64,000 bases of DNA, taken from contig NZ_KB898359.1 in the NCBI RefSeq assembly GCF_000377565.1, positions 56,508 through 120,507 of the forward strand, in the 5' to 3' direction. Positions 1 through 8,482 of this stretch are shown here, piece by piece; within the stretch, counting starts at the first letter, position 1, and every line of letters starts with the position of its first letter. Below the pieces are notes generated by a model that saw only the letters and a list, made by a program, of their open reading frames with translations, made no database searches and had not been told where the DNA came from. Made by a program: the position numbers and the translations under genes. The stretch is from Rhizobium sp. 2MFCol3.1. Its GTDB lineage: Bacteria > Pseudomonadota > Alphaproteobacteria > Rhizobiales > Rhizobiaceae.

Positions 1-491
1 CGTTCATGGGCAACGGAGAAGAAACGCAGCGATCCGATGTTCTCGACCGGCCTGATGAAGCCGAGGTTGAGCTGTCCGGTCTCCAGCCCGCGTATAATGT
101 CTCCGGTGTTGCCTGAGGCAATGTGGATGCGGACGTCGGGAAACTTGCGGGCGATCTTCCCAAGGAACAGGGGCAACATGCCCATGGTGGCTGGATAGAC
201 GGTACCGATCTTGATCTGACGGATGCGACTGCCGCCGGCGGCCCGTGTCAGTTCGGTCGTCAGCTCCATCTCGCTGAGGATGCGAACGGCACGATCGTAG
301 AAGGTCTCCCCTGCCCTCGTCAGCTCGACCCGACGAGTGGAGCGAATGAACAGCGGACATCCAAGCTCCCGCTCCAGCGCCATGACATGGTTGCTGAGCG
401 CTGGCTGGGCGATGTTCATCTTTATCGCGGCCCGACCGAAATGGAGCTCCTCGGCGACCGCGCGAAAAAGGGATAGTTGGCGGAGTTCCAT
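1..491 (-). CDS. LysR-family transcriptional regulator (3' end outside window)
   Basis: The gene reads leftwards off the window edge, so only the N-terminal ~163 residues are visible. Seen: start MELRQLSLF, then a LysR winged helix-turn-helix (HFGRAAIKMNIAQPALSNHV, residues ~17-36) and the start of the co-inducer-binding domain (IKIGTVYPATMGMLPLFLGK). LysR proteins bind DNA as tetramers and usually control a neighbouring gene in response to a small molecule; the ligand here is unknown. An in-frame ATG 12 bases upstream (503) is possible, but MELRQL is the usual LysR start. The frame is open throughout, so it appears intact as far as seen. Confidence 0.88.
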   Translation of the reverse strand, partial: MELRQLSLFRAVAEELHFGRAAIKMNIAQPALSNHVMALERELGCPLFIRSTRRVELTRAGETFYDRAVRILSEMELTTELTRAAGGSRIRQIKIGTVYPATMGMLPLFLGKIARKFPDVRIHIASGNTGDIIRGLETGQLNLGFIRPVENIGSLRFFSVAHE

Positions 492-575
492 GAAAATCTC
501 CATCACCGGCGCGAACGATCAAAAACATTCAAGCTGTGATTGTTTTCGTAGTCCTATAATACGTGGTTTCATAGA

Positions 576-860
576 ATGTCAAATGTTGTGTTCTCTGCCA
601 TGGATGCGAGGCAGAGAGTTGCTATAAATCTACGGCTGTTACGGGTGGCTAGGAAAATTTCACAAGACGATCTAGCTCTCTCGGCTGAGATCGAGCGCTC
701 CTATGTTGGGCACCTTGAGCGCGGGAGAAAAAATCCCACAGTCGCTACCCTCGAGAAGATTGCTACAGCGCTCTCCTGCGACATATCGGATATTTTCGCT
801 CCAGTGGACGACAACATGGTCCAGGTTAAGCCGCTCAAGAGTGGAAGGCGACCAGAGTGA
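576..860 (+). CDS. Small XRE-family HTH regulator
   Basis: A 94-residue single-domain protein. The XRE/Cro-type helix-turn-helix spans roughly residues 14-68, with the typical pattern RVAINLRLLRVARKISQDDL, then SYVGHLERGRKNPTV (recognition helix) and TLEKIATAL. It should bind DNA as a dimer; no ligand domain is present. It is transcribed divergently from the LysR gene at the left edge, with 84 bases between their starts. A later start at position 600 (MDARQRV) is possible; no clear ribosome-binding site separates the two choices. Small rhizobial XRE proteins of this type are common and their targets are generally unknown. Confidence 0.8.
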   Translation: MSNVVFSAMDARQRVAINLRLLRVARKISQDDLALSAEIERSYVGHLERGRKNPTVATLEKIATALSCDISDIFAPVDDNMVQVKPLKSGRRPE

Positions 861-1017
861 CTGAAAATCAAACTTTCACCCAAAGCACCCCGAGAATCTG
901 ACGGTTGCAGTTCCCAAGAAAACAGCAGAACTCGTGCTCGCAGATGAATGATGTCAGAGCGTGCTGTCGCAATGTCGCAGACGGATCGATTGCGGGAAAG
1001 CGCTAATCAGGGGTGAA

Positions 1018-2170
1018 ATGACGTTCGTTCTGGAAACCTTTGGAACGCTGCGTCTGGCTGGCGAAGATGGCAGCCCTATCTCGCTACCCGAAAAAAGCCT
1101 GTTGCTGATCGCCTAGCTTTTGTCGCTCGAGGGGATCGGCCTATCGGACCGATGTTGCCCGCCTCCTGTGGGGCGAGACGGATAACGGCGCATCCGACAC
1201 GACCATTCGAAAACTCCTGTCGCGAATCAAAGCCTTTCAGAGCGATCTCGGAACGAGCTTCGTATCCTTCGAGGGCAGCAAGATCTCGATCGATCGTACA
1301 TTGCTAACGTCAGATATCCAGCTAGTTGCCGCCGATGTGACGTCTACACCCTTCTCGCGTCTGCGCCGGCTCTTCAAACTACTCGATCAGCCCTTCCTCG
1401 GACCCGTCAAAGTCCAAAACCGAGAGTTCAACAGCTGGCTCGCCGATGAAGCAAACCGACATGTTCGGCTTCTTGACCGGACGCTGAGAGAAGCTCATGG
1501 CGCCGCGAAGACGCGCGACGATGCCGAGGTACTGCGCAAGGCAGCCGTCATTCTGTTCCGGTCCGAGCCACAGGATCCGTACACACTCCAGTTATTGTTG
1601 AAGATCTTCAATGCCGAGCAAGATGCTGAATCCCTTCAAAATTACTTCCTTCAGCGCCGCAGAGCAGTCGAACGCGGCCACTAGTTCAAGCTCTCCGGGG
1701 CGAATGGCGGCGGCGCCAAGGTTACGGCGGAAGCGAAAGTCCCTCCGCGCAACGGCGCCAATGGCGCTCTCCCGATTGAGGCCGGCGCATAGCAACTGCG
1801 ATCCCTGCCTTGTGCTCCTGGCCCGAGCAACCATCGATGAGCCCGGAAGTCGGCCTGATCGCCTCGTCACTGATCGAGGACATAACAATCGGCTTTTGCG
1901 CGTTCAACAGCTTGCAGGTGATCGCCCCTTATTCCGCTGTTCAGATAGGTCACAACGTCGAAACGCAGGCCGTCTTCTTCGAGCGCCAGTCGGTCAATTA
2001 TGTCCTTGAGACCCGCATCAGCGGCAACAGTGACGATATCACGCTCTTTGCCCAGCTGATTTTTGTGGACGATGCGCAGGTTTTGTGGGCCGAGCGCTTC
2101 AGCTTGCAGCGGCTTGATCTTCTCCGAGACAAGCGCGCAATCTCCCGGCAAGTTGCGCTTTCAGCTCGCT
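1018..2170 (+). pseudogene. Broken SARP/BTAD-type transcriptional activator with TolB-like C-terminal region
   Basis: The pieces line up as one rhizobial regulator of about 380 residues broken in several places. From ATG 1018 the frame reads MTFVLETFGTLRLAG and then meets an in-frame TAG at 1114-1116. Near 1158 a frameshift moves the coding signal to another frame, which carries the winged-helix end and the BTAD (bacterial transcriptional activator) helical repeats down to a stop at 1682-1684. After a degraded linker, similarity resumes from ~1840 to ~2160 with a TolB-like region (VGLIASSLIEDITIGFC, YVLETRISG). At least one stop and two or more frame changes make it non-functional. Family assignment is by motif recognition only. 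Confidence 0.65.
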
Positions 2171-2224
2171 CTCTCCCAATAAGCTTCACCCCATTGCGGA
2201 CGCCGTGCGGTCGCAGATCTGAAG

Positions 2225-2825
2225 GAATGCGCGTTTGGCAACGGGTCGACTTGGTAGCACTACGGCATTCGTCCGCGTAGCGGAACTTGGAGGGTTCGCC
2301 GCGGCTGGTAGGTCCCTTGGCATTTCTGCTTCGGCCGTTAGCAAGAGTGTCTCCAGATTGGAAAAAAGATTGCAACTGCGGCTGTTCAGCGAACGACACG
2401 GTCGCTGGCCATGACGGGAGACGGGAAGCTTTTCTTCGAGCGCTGCAGCGCGATCCTCAAGGAACTCGATCAAGCCGAGGCTGACATGCTCGAGCGAGGC
2501 GGTTGTCCAAGCGGCCTGCTTAGAATCAAGATGCCGACGGCACTTGGTCGTCTTCGGATCATTCCTATGCTCGGAAATCTGACCTCCCGGTTTCCCGAAT
2601 TGCACATTGCGACAATATTCGCCGACACGTTGACGGATCCGATCTCGGCCGGGATCGATGCAGTCGTGCGGATTGGCTATCCCTGAGATCCGCGCCTGAT
2701 GGTGAAGCGTGTTGGAACCGTGAAATACATCACCTGCGCTCTCCGACCCGCGGCTCATGGCGAGCCCCGGACTTTGGAAGATCTTGCTCAGCACGACTGC
2801 GTGAGACGCGTGTCGCACGACCCTC
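2225..2825 (+). pseudogene. Remnant LysR-family regulator
   Basis: LysR coding signal is split over frames. The HTH region (AFVRVAELGGFAAAGRSLGI, about 2260-2350) is in one frame. The following linker and first half of the ligand domain (MTGDGKLFFERCSAILKELD, 2411-2686) is in another and ends at a TGA. The same frame continues past the stop with recognisable LysR effector-domain text (DPRLMVKRVGTVKYITCAL, then EPRTLEDLAQHDCV). It therefore carries at least one frameshift and one premature stop. It lies directly behind another broken regulator, marking this stretch as decaying DNA. Confidence 0.65.
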
Positions 2826-3045
2826 CTGACTTTGGACCTCGAACGTTCGTGAGAACCCAGTAAGTGCTTGCGGCCGGACACCCTCACCGCCGGCGCCGCG
2901 TTGGCGGCGAGCACGACAACGTTCGAGCCGCTGATCGGCTCCACCCCCGCTACTGGCGGCAGGCGCCTTTAGCCTCGGCCGCCGCACCGGATCCTCAGTT
3001 TGGAGAACATGGATCGACGCGGATGAAGCCCGCCAGAGCGGGTTG

Positions 3046-3607
3046 TTAACTGCCGTCGAGAAGCGACGTGGCATCGTGAGGATTGAGGTAGGCGCCTTGC
3101 TTTTCCTGCCTCGCTTCAGCCAGCGATGCGGCGATTGCAGCGATGGAGCAAAAGAGGACGAGTGGGTCGTCCTTCGAGGGCGTGAAACCTCGCAGTTGCC
3201 AGAACTGAGCCGCTTCGTGATCGACTGCATTGACCATCAACGCGCGACCGCCGATCAGATAAGCGGCCTGGACGCACCGCTCAAGGGCATGTTTTACCAG
3301 TCCTGTGCCGATACCTCTTCCCGCCCATTCCGTGTCCGTCGCAAGCTGGCCGAGGAGAAGACAGGGGACCGGATCGGGTGGTTGCCCGGTGGGGATCGAG
3401 CGCGGCAGGATTGCGGAAACGACGGCGGTCGGCGCCAAGCCGTGATACCCGACGACGCGGCCGGCCTCCTGGAAAGAACACCCGTGAAACCTTCTCTTGA
3501 TTGGAAAGCGCGCGCGTTTTTAGCCAATGATCGAGTGTCGGCTTGCCGCTGGAAAATTCGGAAATGTCATGCGCCGCCGTAAGCGGCTCTGGAACCGACA
3601 ATGCCAC
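3046..3607 (-). pseudogene. Frameshifted GNAT-type toxin of a type II toxin-antitoxin pair
   Basis: The first ~45 residues (MALSVPEPLTAAHDISEFSS, then TLDHWLK) are the usual N-terminus of TacT/AtaT-like GNAT acetyltransferases that modify charged tRNA. Near 3470 the frame shifts by one base. The rest, including the acetyl-CoA loop (GRGIGTGLVKHALERC) and C-terminal VNAVDHEAAQFWQLRGF, is in the next frame and ends at 3046. A single indel restores a full toxin of ~185 residues. The gene begins 3 bases after the antitoxin gene's stop, the normal order for this toxin class. As written it should not make full-length toxin. Confidence 0.75.
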
Positions 3608-3610
3608 GGC

Positions 3611-3910
3611 TTATTGTTTCGGCTTGTAACCGGCTTCCCACGGAGCGGGCCGCCTGGCCAGTTCAACCATCTCAGGAACAGGAGCCGCCGGTAGGGACAA
3701 GATACCCATGAAATTTGCGAAGCCTTCCGGGCTCATACGGATGAGCCCCTGATCCATGACGACTTCTTCCGCGGCGCGCACCGCCGCCTCCCGCACGAAA
3801 TCCGTTCGTGAGCGTCCGCGCAGACGTGCCGCACGATCGATCATCGCGACGTCTGCTTCAGGCAGGCGCATCGAGATCAGGTACTCCTTGCGTTCGACAG
3901 TGGCGGCCAT
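3611..3910 (-). CDS. DUF1778 (TacA-like) antitoxin
   Basis: A 99-residue protein with an N-terminal ribbon-helix-helix (KEYLISMRLPEADVAMIDRA, then RGRSRTDFVREAA), characteristic of DUF1778 antitoxins. The C-terminal half (MSPEGFANFMGIL, ending PWEAGYKPKQ) is the toxin-wrapping tail. In this family the protein neutralises its GNAT toxin partner and represses their shared promoter. The partner gene follows after 3 bases but is frameshifted, so this is now probably an orphan antitoxin. The ATG at 3910 fits the family's usual start. Confidence 0.85.
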   Translation of the reverse strand: MAATVERKEYLISMRLPEADVAMIDRAARLRGRSRTDFVREAAVRAAEEVVMDQGLIRMSPEGFANFMGILSLPAAPVPEMVELARRPAPWEAGYKPKQ

Positions 3911-4017
3911 GGCTTGTCGCCTTCAAGAGGAAAATAGCGGCTTATGGCGCGAAATGGCAATACGATAGGGTCAAACCCGTTCACACCCGCCATGCCAGCG
4001 GGGCTGGCAAGTAAAGA

Positions 4018-4058
4018 TGATTGCGGGGCAGAATTTGAACCCGCGGCCTTCAGGTTAT
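4018..4058 (-). repeat. Relic of the 3' half of an initiator tRNA-Met gene (possible attachment-site scar)
   Basis: Read on the minus strand, this begins ATAACCTGAAGG (the end of a CAT anticodon loop and stem), continues with a T-arm around TTCAAAT, and ends with an acceptor end CCCGCAA. This closely matches the 3' half of alphaproteobacterial tRNA-fMet. Bases upstream of the anticodon do not continue the tRNA, and acceptor and T-stem positions are altered, so it is not a working tRNA. Integrases commonly recombine into 3' halves of tRNA genes, leaving such copies. Confidence 0.55.
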
Positions 4059-4461
4059 CAGAAGCCGCGACCCAGTTCGATGTAGAAGTGGGCACCTGCG
4101 AAATCAGGATACGATCCTCTACATTTCCCATTCCGCGCTTCACAAGCGTCCGGGCGTACAAAAATTTCAGAGGCAATGGAAGGTCTAAACTGTGTCGGCG
4201 CGATCAGATGAACGGAACTAGCACACCGCGTCAAAGCAGCCGAACTGGGAGACATCGAAGAGCTGAACGGGAACGTCGAAAGGCGCCACGTTGAACCATG
4301 CGTTCGCGGACGGCACACGCGGGTTTCGAAAAATCGCCCATCCGTCTGGTCAAAACCTGGGCGACTGAACGCGACGGAACCAGATGGCCTGGTGCGGGCG
4401 AGCTTGAAGCAGAGGCGCCGACGCGGTGCCTCTGCTACCCTATTCCTGCTACCCTATTAAC
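4059..4461. other. Gene-poor stretch between the tRNA relic and hsp20
   Basis: No coding frame here resembles a recognisable protein. Short open frames on both strands have arginine/serine-rich composition typical of non-coding high-GC DNA. An 11-base direct repeat (ctaccctattc followed by ctaccctatta) sits just after the hsp20 stop, around 4434-4458. Confidence 0.4.
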
Positions 4462-4932
4462 CTACGCAGCGTGCTTTTCGCCTTCGATCTGGATCGGGGC
4501 GACAGAGGCCTCGCCGCCGATGGCGATTTTACGCGGCTTCATGGCCTCGGGGATTTCACGCTTCAACTCGATGCTGAGCAGTCCATGCTTGAGGCTTGCG
4601 TTCTCGACACGAACGTGGTCGGCAATTTCGAAGCGCCGCTCGAATGCGCGGGCTGCAATGCCGCGATGCAGGTATTCGCCCGTGTTCGGTTCTTCGGCCT
4701 TTTGCGCCTTCACGACGAGCACGTTGCGCTCTTGCGTGATGTCGAGATCGTCTTCACCAAAGCCCGCGACCGCCATCTGGATACGGTAGCTATCTTCCGA
4801 AGTCTTGACGATATCGTAGGGCGGCCAGCTCTCCACGGCTTGTAGCCGATGGGAGTTAGCGAGCAAGTTGAAGACGCGGTCAAAGCCGATGCTGGACCGG
4901 AACAGGGGTGCGAAGTCGTATTCATTTCTCAT
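4462..4932 (-). CDS. Small heat-shock protein, Hsp20/alpha-crystallin family
   Basis: This 156-residue protein is an ATP-independent holdase that binds unfolding proteins in the cytoplasm. Seen: N-terminus MRNEYDFAPLFRSSIGFDRV (class A rhizobial/IbpA-like), an alpha-crystallin domain from about residue 36 (YDIVKTSEDSYRIQMAVAGF) to ~125, and the conserved GLLSIELKREIPE near its end. ATG 4932 is chosen because GGAGG lies 8 bases upstream. The leader carries a thermometer-like hairpin and a candidate RpoH promoter, consistent with heat control. The gene stands alone on its strand. Confidence 0.95.
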   Translation of the reverse strand: MRNEYDFAPLFRSSIGFDRVFNLLANSHRLQAVESWPPYDIVKTSEDSYRIQMAVAGFGEDDLDITQERNVLVVKAQKAEEPNTGEYLHRGIAARAFERRFEIADHVRVENASLKHGLLSIELKREIPEAMKPRKIAIGGEASVAPIQIEGEKHAA

Positions 4933-4938
4933 GACCAA

Positions 4939-5018
4939 ATCCTCCGTAAAGCGAGTTGGACGAGACGCGGAAACCGGCGTCTACGTTTACTTATCGGCCC
5001 CTCTTTGGCGACCGACGC
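4939..5018 (-). promoter_or_regulatory. ROSE-like RNA thermometer in the hsp20 leader
   Basis: In the transcript orientation the Shine-Dalgarno sequence (GGAGG, 4941-4945) is preceded by TCGCT (4950-4954), which fits the U-U/C-GCU element of rhizobial ROSE thermometers that masks the ribosome site. An upstream hairpin has a 5-base stem, GACGC/GCGTC (4964-4968 with 4977-4981). Position and gene type match the ROSE family; no folding calculation was done. Confidence 0.55.
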
Positions 5019-5024
5019 GAAATG

Positions 5025-5053
5025 ATCTGGTTTTGCGTTTTTCTCGATTCAAG
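5025..5053 (-). promoter_or_regulatory. Candidate RpoH (heat-shock sigma) promoter for hsp20
   Basis: CTTGAA (5048-5053) and CCAGAT (5025-5030) are separated by exactly 17 bases on the minus strand. This resembles the alphaproteobacterial RpoH pattern (CTTGAC/A, 17 bases, then a C-rich/AT -10). It lies ~93 bases before the start codon, leaving room for the thermometer leader. Confidence 0.5.
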
Positions 5054-5178
5054 ACCGACGGCCAAATTTTTTTCTTAAGCTCGCCATGTCCGTCTTGAAC
5101 ACCGGAAACGGACGAACAATCTCATTCATCACCTCAAGATTTTCACACCATTGATGAAAGTTTTCGGGAGACAAGACA

Positions 5179-5505
5179 ATGACGATCGAAAGGAACGTAT
5201 CGGGGAATTCATCCGGCCGTGACGCCATCTCCGCGGGACGAATTCTTCAAAGGCGGCAGCGCTATGACCACCCGCGCGACGTGCTCGCAACGGCGCTTGA
5301 CCATGCGGAAAAGCGGGCGATCCTGGCCTCGTGGGCGTCTGACCTATTCGCCGTCCACTCGCATCCACACTTGAGGAAACCTCCGGGCTTCCTTCGTCCC
5401 ATTCGTTGCCAGGACATCCTCAACGCGCTGCGTAGTCTCGACGACGGTGAAAAGCGTGCGGGAGGTGAAACCCTCGGTAGCCGATCACAGCCGAGGAGAA
5501 GATGA
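5179..5505 (+). CDS. Hypothetical protein
   Basis: A 108-residue basic protein with no domain I recognise. The middle part (YDHPRDVLATALDHAEKRAILASWASDLFAV) predicts helices, followed by a proline-rich segment and a basic tail. The ATG is preceded by GGGAGACAAGACA, a usable ribosome-binding site. Its stop overlaps the start of the next gene by 4 bases, so the two are probably translationally coupled. Similar short proteins are frequent near rhizobial hsp20 and stress genes, but no function is known to me. Confidence 0.7.
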   Translation: MTIERNVSGNSSGRDAISAGRILQRRQRYDHPRDVLATALDHAEKRAILASWASDLFAVHSHPHLRKPPGFLRPIRCQDILNALRSLDDGEKRAGGETLGSRSQPRRR

Positions 5506-5756
5506 TGACCACGAGGAGCAAGGAGCTTGCCCTTGTCAATGACGTCGATGCATGCCGGGCTGGCGGGCAGATGATAGTCGCCTCGCGCTACGCCGAGTGC
5601 CTGCACCGGCTGGCAAGGCAAGCGAGTGATCTCAATCTTGAAAAGTTTGCAGATAGGTTGACCGATGTGGCTAACCTGATCGAGGGGATGGCGGGCGACA
5701 CTGCCGTAGACGAGCGTGGCGGCATCGTGCTCAGGAGGGCTGATCGGTACGGTTGA
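5502..5756 (+). CDS. Hypothetical protein
   Basis: An 84-residue acidic protein of unknown function, coupled to the preceding gene by an ATGA overlap and preceded by GAGGAG. The sequence is largely helical (ASRYAECLHRLARQASDLNL, then FADRLTDVANLIEGMAG). No catalytic motif or membrane segment is seen. Coupling suggests it works with the upstream 108-residue protein. Confidence 0.7.
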   Translation: MMTTRSKELALVNDVDACRAGGQMIVASRYAECLHRLARQASDLNLEKFADRLTDVANLIEGMAGDTAVDERGGIVLRRADRYG

Positions 5757-6039
5757 GGCGGCGGTGCGCAGAGCCGCACGGCGAGCGACGCTTCACTGAG
5801 TTCCTTCAAGTTCAGGTAGTGCAGAGGGTCAATCTGGCTTTCACCACGTTAGACGACCTTATCTGCCATCGAGGCGCGATGTCGATCCACGTGTCGGAAG
5901 ACATCAGTTTCGTGAGAGCACCAACTTGGCCGATAGGAGCCGAGCGGTGACCGCAAAGATAATGCTGGAGTGAGCTTGAAAATCCTTAAGACCCGTCCAT
6001 CTATGGCGTCGCATCCGCGCAGTGCTAAGGAACAACATC

Positions 6040-6258
6040 ATGACATTTCAATTGAATAGGACATTTGGCTCCGAAGAGCTGAAGGTAATCGAGGCTGTGC
6101 TTGGTCGCTGGTGCGGCGAGCATCAGGTCGACCCGACCTCGGCCGACGGCGTCCTTGCTGGCGCGGTCCTTGTCAGTCTATTTCAGGCTGGCAACATCAC
6201 GATCCCAGAGCTGGAAAAGGCGGCGCGGAAGCACAAATGGTTGTCTGAGTTTCGATGA
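6040..6258 (+). CDS. Small hypothetical protein, paralogue of two others in the window
   Basis: A 72-residue protein starting MTFQLNRTFGSEELKVIEAV. The stretch VLGRWCGEHQVDPTSADGVL followed by AGAVLVSLFQAGNITIPELE aligns by eye with the proteins at 10531-10782 and 41655-41888: helix, V/M-x-P/D-turn, A/V-x-x-L hydrophobic helix, G-turn, second helix. No function is known. An in-frame ATG at 6022 exists, but 6040 has the better-placed GGAAC-AAC leader and a sensible N-terminus. No stress-type promoter was seen for this copy. Confidence 0.7.
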   Translation: MTFQLNRTFGSEELKVIEAVLGRWCGEHQVDPTSADGVLAGAVLVSLFQAGNITIPELEKAARKHKWLSEFR

Positions 6259-6556
6259 CGCGCGTGGGTCATCGGAGAAAACACATTGCGAGCAAAACCG
6301 TCGAGACGGCATCGAGACTATGATTTACGCTCCCGACAAAGTTACTGTTTGCCTCATGCAAATTGGCCGCGACACCGACCCTTGTTCTCCAGCTTTTGAG
6401 CCATTGCTCGCGGAGACATCCGGTGAAGCGGCTATTTCGATCCGCGCTCATTTCACGATAACGCCGAGGTTGCTCACACGACCGCCTGAACTGACTGGTC
6501 GAGCATGAACACACCCGTCAATAACGGTGAAGATTACCGTCCCACTGGTATTGCAA

Positions 6557-6581
6557 CCCCGCGACGATCGAATTCGCGGGG
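6557..6581. repeat. Perfect 8-bp inverted repeat
   Basis: CCCCGCGA (6557-6564) and TCGCGGGG (6574-6581) flank a 9-base loop. There is no T-run on either side, so a rho-independent terminator is not supported. It lies in an otherwise empty stretch (6259-6608). Confidence 0.5.
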
Positions 6582-6608
6582 TCCATAGCGTTGACAGTTC
6601 GCCCAGTT

Positions 6609-6779
6609 TTACCCGTTTGGCGTCATCGATCTGGCATCACGATGCTCTCGCTCGGCGATCGTGGCGTTCTGAGGATCCGTTTTCCTCAGGGTCAAGACGT
6701 GGCGCGCGACCATGAGAAGTAGAAGGACCATTGTCGTCAAGGTCACAGCGAGATAACCCATCATTAGCCACCACAGCAT
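6609..6779 (-). CDS. Small single-span membrane protein
   Basis: A 56-residue protein. The ATG at 6779 is preceded by AAAGGAGATAAA, a strong ribosome-binding site. Residues ~2-26 (MLWWLMMGYLAVTLTTMVLL then LLMVARHVL) form one clear transmembrane helix, followed by a short charged cytoplasmic-like tail. No family is recognised. An upstream extension of the frame is arginine-rich and looks non-coding. Confidence 0.65.
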   Translation of the reverse strand: MLWWLMMGYLAVTLTTMVLLLLMVARHVLTLRKTDPQNATIAEREHRDARSMTPNG

Positions 6780-7134
6780 TTTATCTCCTTTCGTTCGGCG
6801 CTGCGGTAATTTGGTGCGGCGCCGACACGCGTCTATCGGACCAAGGTCCCATATCGGCCGAGGGGACCGCCTGCCGTTACATAAAAGGGCAATCGCAACG
6901 CGGCTGCGAACGGAGAGCTTGGTAATCCTCGGCACGCGCAGCTTCGGCCGCTTCGACCGCCTCAACTGAGAGCCAGCCTAGTTGATCGGGATGAGTTCAA
7001 GCCGACCTGCTTCCTCATGGCTGTTCACCCGACCAGCGCAGGTGGTTCCGTGAGGTAAATGGCCGCGCGACATTTTGATCAGTGATCCTCGGGGTAAGCC
7101 CGAGACCGCGTCCATCGTGGCTGCATGACGCCCG

Positions 7135-7341
7135 TCAAGACGCAGCCGGCCAGTCGTTTGCTGGTTCGTCCAGTACGTCGGGATCTTCGGCGGGATCAGG
7201 GTCGCGATCGTATAGTGATTTCATATTTTCGATCTCAGCTTCGATCATCGATAGCACCTCCGGCGCCTTTACGCCGGTCACGACGAACTCGTCGACCAAC
7301 TGCTCCAGCTTGAGCCGCAATTTTCCAGCCAGTTCGTTCAT
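7135..7341 (-). CDS. Hypothetical acidic protein
   Basis: A 68-residue protein, start chosen at ATG 7341 because AGGAGG lies just upstream. Sequence MNELAGKLRLKLEQLVDEFV then VTGVKAPEVLSMIEAEIENM is amphipathic-helical, ending in a D/P-rich acidic tail (DRDPDPAEDPDVLDEPAND). Function unknown. It is divergent from the Ku operon, starting 222 bases from the Ku start. Confidence 0.7.
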   Translation of the reverse strand: MNELAGKLRLKLEQLVDEFVVTGVKAPEVLSMIEAEIENMKSLYDRDPDPAEDPDVLDEPANDWPAAS

Positions 7342-7504
7342 GAAAATCCTCCTATCAACCACTATTCATGCTCCAACGTTGGAAAGAGCAAATGGATGCA
7401 TCGCTGCCTGCCCGCCCCCCAGGCGCGCAGCCCTCGTACGTTTCAAGCTGAATCATCTTCTTCAAAAGCCGGGGTAACCCGTTGAAAATGATTCGCTTCG
7501 TGAC

Positions 7505-7529
7505 GGAACGAATCACGCGCTCAGTGCTT
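7505..7529 (+). promoter_or_regulatory. EcfG/RpoE2-type promoter before the Ku genes
   Basis: GGAAC (7505-7509), 18-base spacer, TT (7528-7529), 34 bases before the Ku start codon. It fits the rhizobial general-stress consensus GGAAC-N18/19-TT. Confidence 0.6.
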
Positions 7530-7562
7530 GAGTCGGCAATCAGGTGATTCGGAGTATGCGTC

Positions 7563-8471
7563 ATGGCAACTGGCCACCGTGCCCAGTGGAAGGGTTTCAT
7601 CAAGTTTGGAGAGGTGTCATTCGGAGTGGGTCTCTACACGGCGGCCTCCACGTCCGACCGCATCACCTTCAATACGATCAACAAGGCCTCGGGAAACCGG
7701 GTTAATCGCGTCTTCATCGACAGCGAAACTGAGGAGACTGTTCCCAAGGAACACCAGACGAAGGGTTTCGAGATCGAAAATGGCCAATACATAGTCATTG
7801 ACCCGGAAGAAGTGGCGGCGACCATTCCCGAAAGCAACAAGACGCTGGAAATCGAGGCCTTCATTGCCTGCTCCGACGTCGACGACATCTATTTCGACAA
7901 GCCCTACTACCTGACGCCGGACAAGATGGGCGCAGAAGGCTTTGCGGCGCTGCGCGATGGCATGAAGAAGTCCAAGGTTGCAGCAATTGCCAGGACCATC
8001 CTGTTTCGACGGATGCGAACCGTCCTCATTCGCCCCCACGGACGCGGGCTGATCGCGACGACGATGAGTTACGATTACGAGGTCAGGTCGTCCAAGAGGG
8101 CTTTCGAGGACATGCCAAAAATAAAGGTCGAAGGCGAAATGCTCGACTTGGCAAGGCACATCATCGCGACCAAGAAGGGCACGTTCGATCCGGCGACATT
8201 CGAGGATCGCTATGAAGCGGCTCTTGCTGAGCTAGTCAAAGCCAAGCTTGAGGGCAGATCGCTTCCCAAGACCAAAAAGGTCGAGGTTTCCAAACCAAAC
8301 GATCTGTTGGCCGCACTTCGCCAGAGCGCTGGCCTGACGAAGGCGACGGCAGACAAGCCCAAACGCACGGCCGCCAATGCCAATGCTGGCACGGGTCGTC
8401 AGCGTGCTGCACGCGGATCGGCTTCCAATGCGGCTGCTGTGAAATCCGCTTCCCAGCGAAGGGCTAGTTGA
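7563..8471 (+). CDS. ku: Bacterial Ku protein (non-homologous end joining), first copy
   Basis: A 302-residue Ku-domain protein that binds broken DNA ends as a homodimer ring and recruits LigD. Seen: N-terminal MATGHRAQWKGFIKFGEVSF (the WKG-x-I/L-x-F/L-G opening typical of Ku), the beta-barrel core including YYLTPDKMGAEGFAALRDGM and the R-x-R-x-V-L-x-R-P-H-G-R-G-L strand, and a lysine/alanine-rich C-terminal tail from ~245 (DNA/LigD contact region in the family). It overlaps the upstream edge of the second Ku gene by 4 bases if that gene used its earliest start. A stress-type promoter lies upstream. Rhizobia such as S. meliloti carry a similar adjacent Ku pair on a symbiotic plasmid. Confidence 0.95.
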   Translation: MATGHRAQWKGFIKFGEVSFGVGLYTAASTSDRITFNTINKASGNRVNRVFIDSETEETVPKEHQTKGFEIENGQYIVIDPEEVAATIPESNKTLEIEAFIACSDVDDIYFDKPYYLTPDKMGAEGFAALRDGMKKSKVAAIARTILFRRMRTVLIRPHGRGLIATTMSYDYEVRSSKRAFEDMPKIKVEGEMLDLARHIIATKKGTFDPATFEDRYEAALAELVKAKLEGRSLPKTKKVEVSKPNDLLAALRQSAGLTKATADKPKRTAANANAGTGRQRAARGSASNAAAVKSASQRRAS

Positions 8472-8482
8472 GGACCGCAATC

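Noticed and set aside
2186..2944. A 252-codon minus-strand frame across the LysR remnant
   Set aside because: The plus strand has identifiable LysR text in the same place; the minus translation is arginine/serine-rich and unlike any family.
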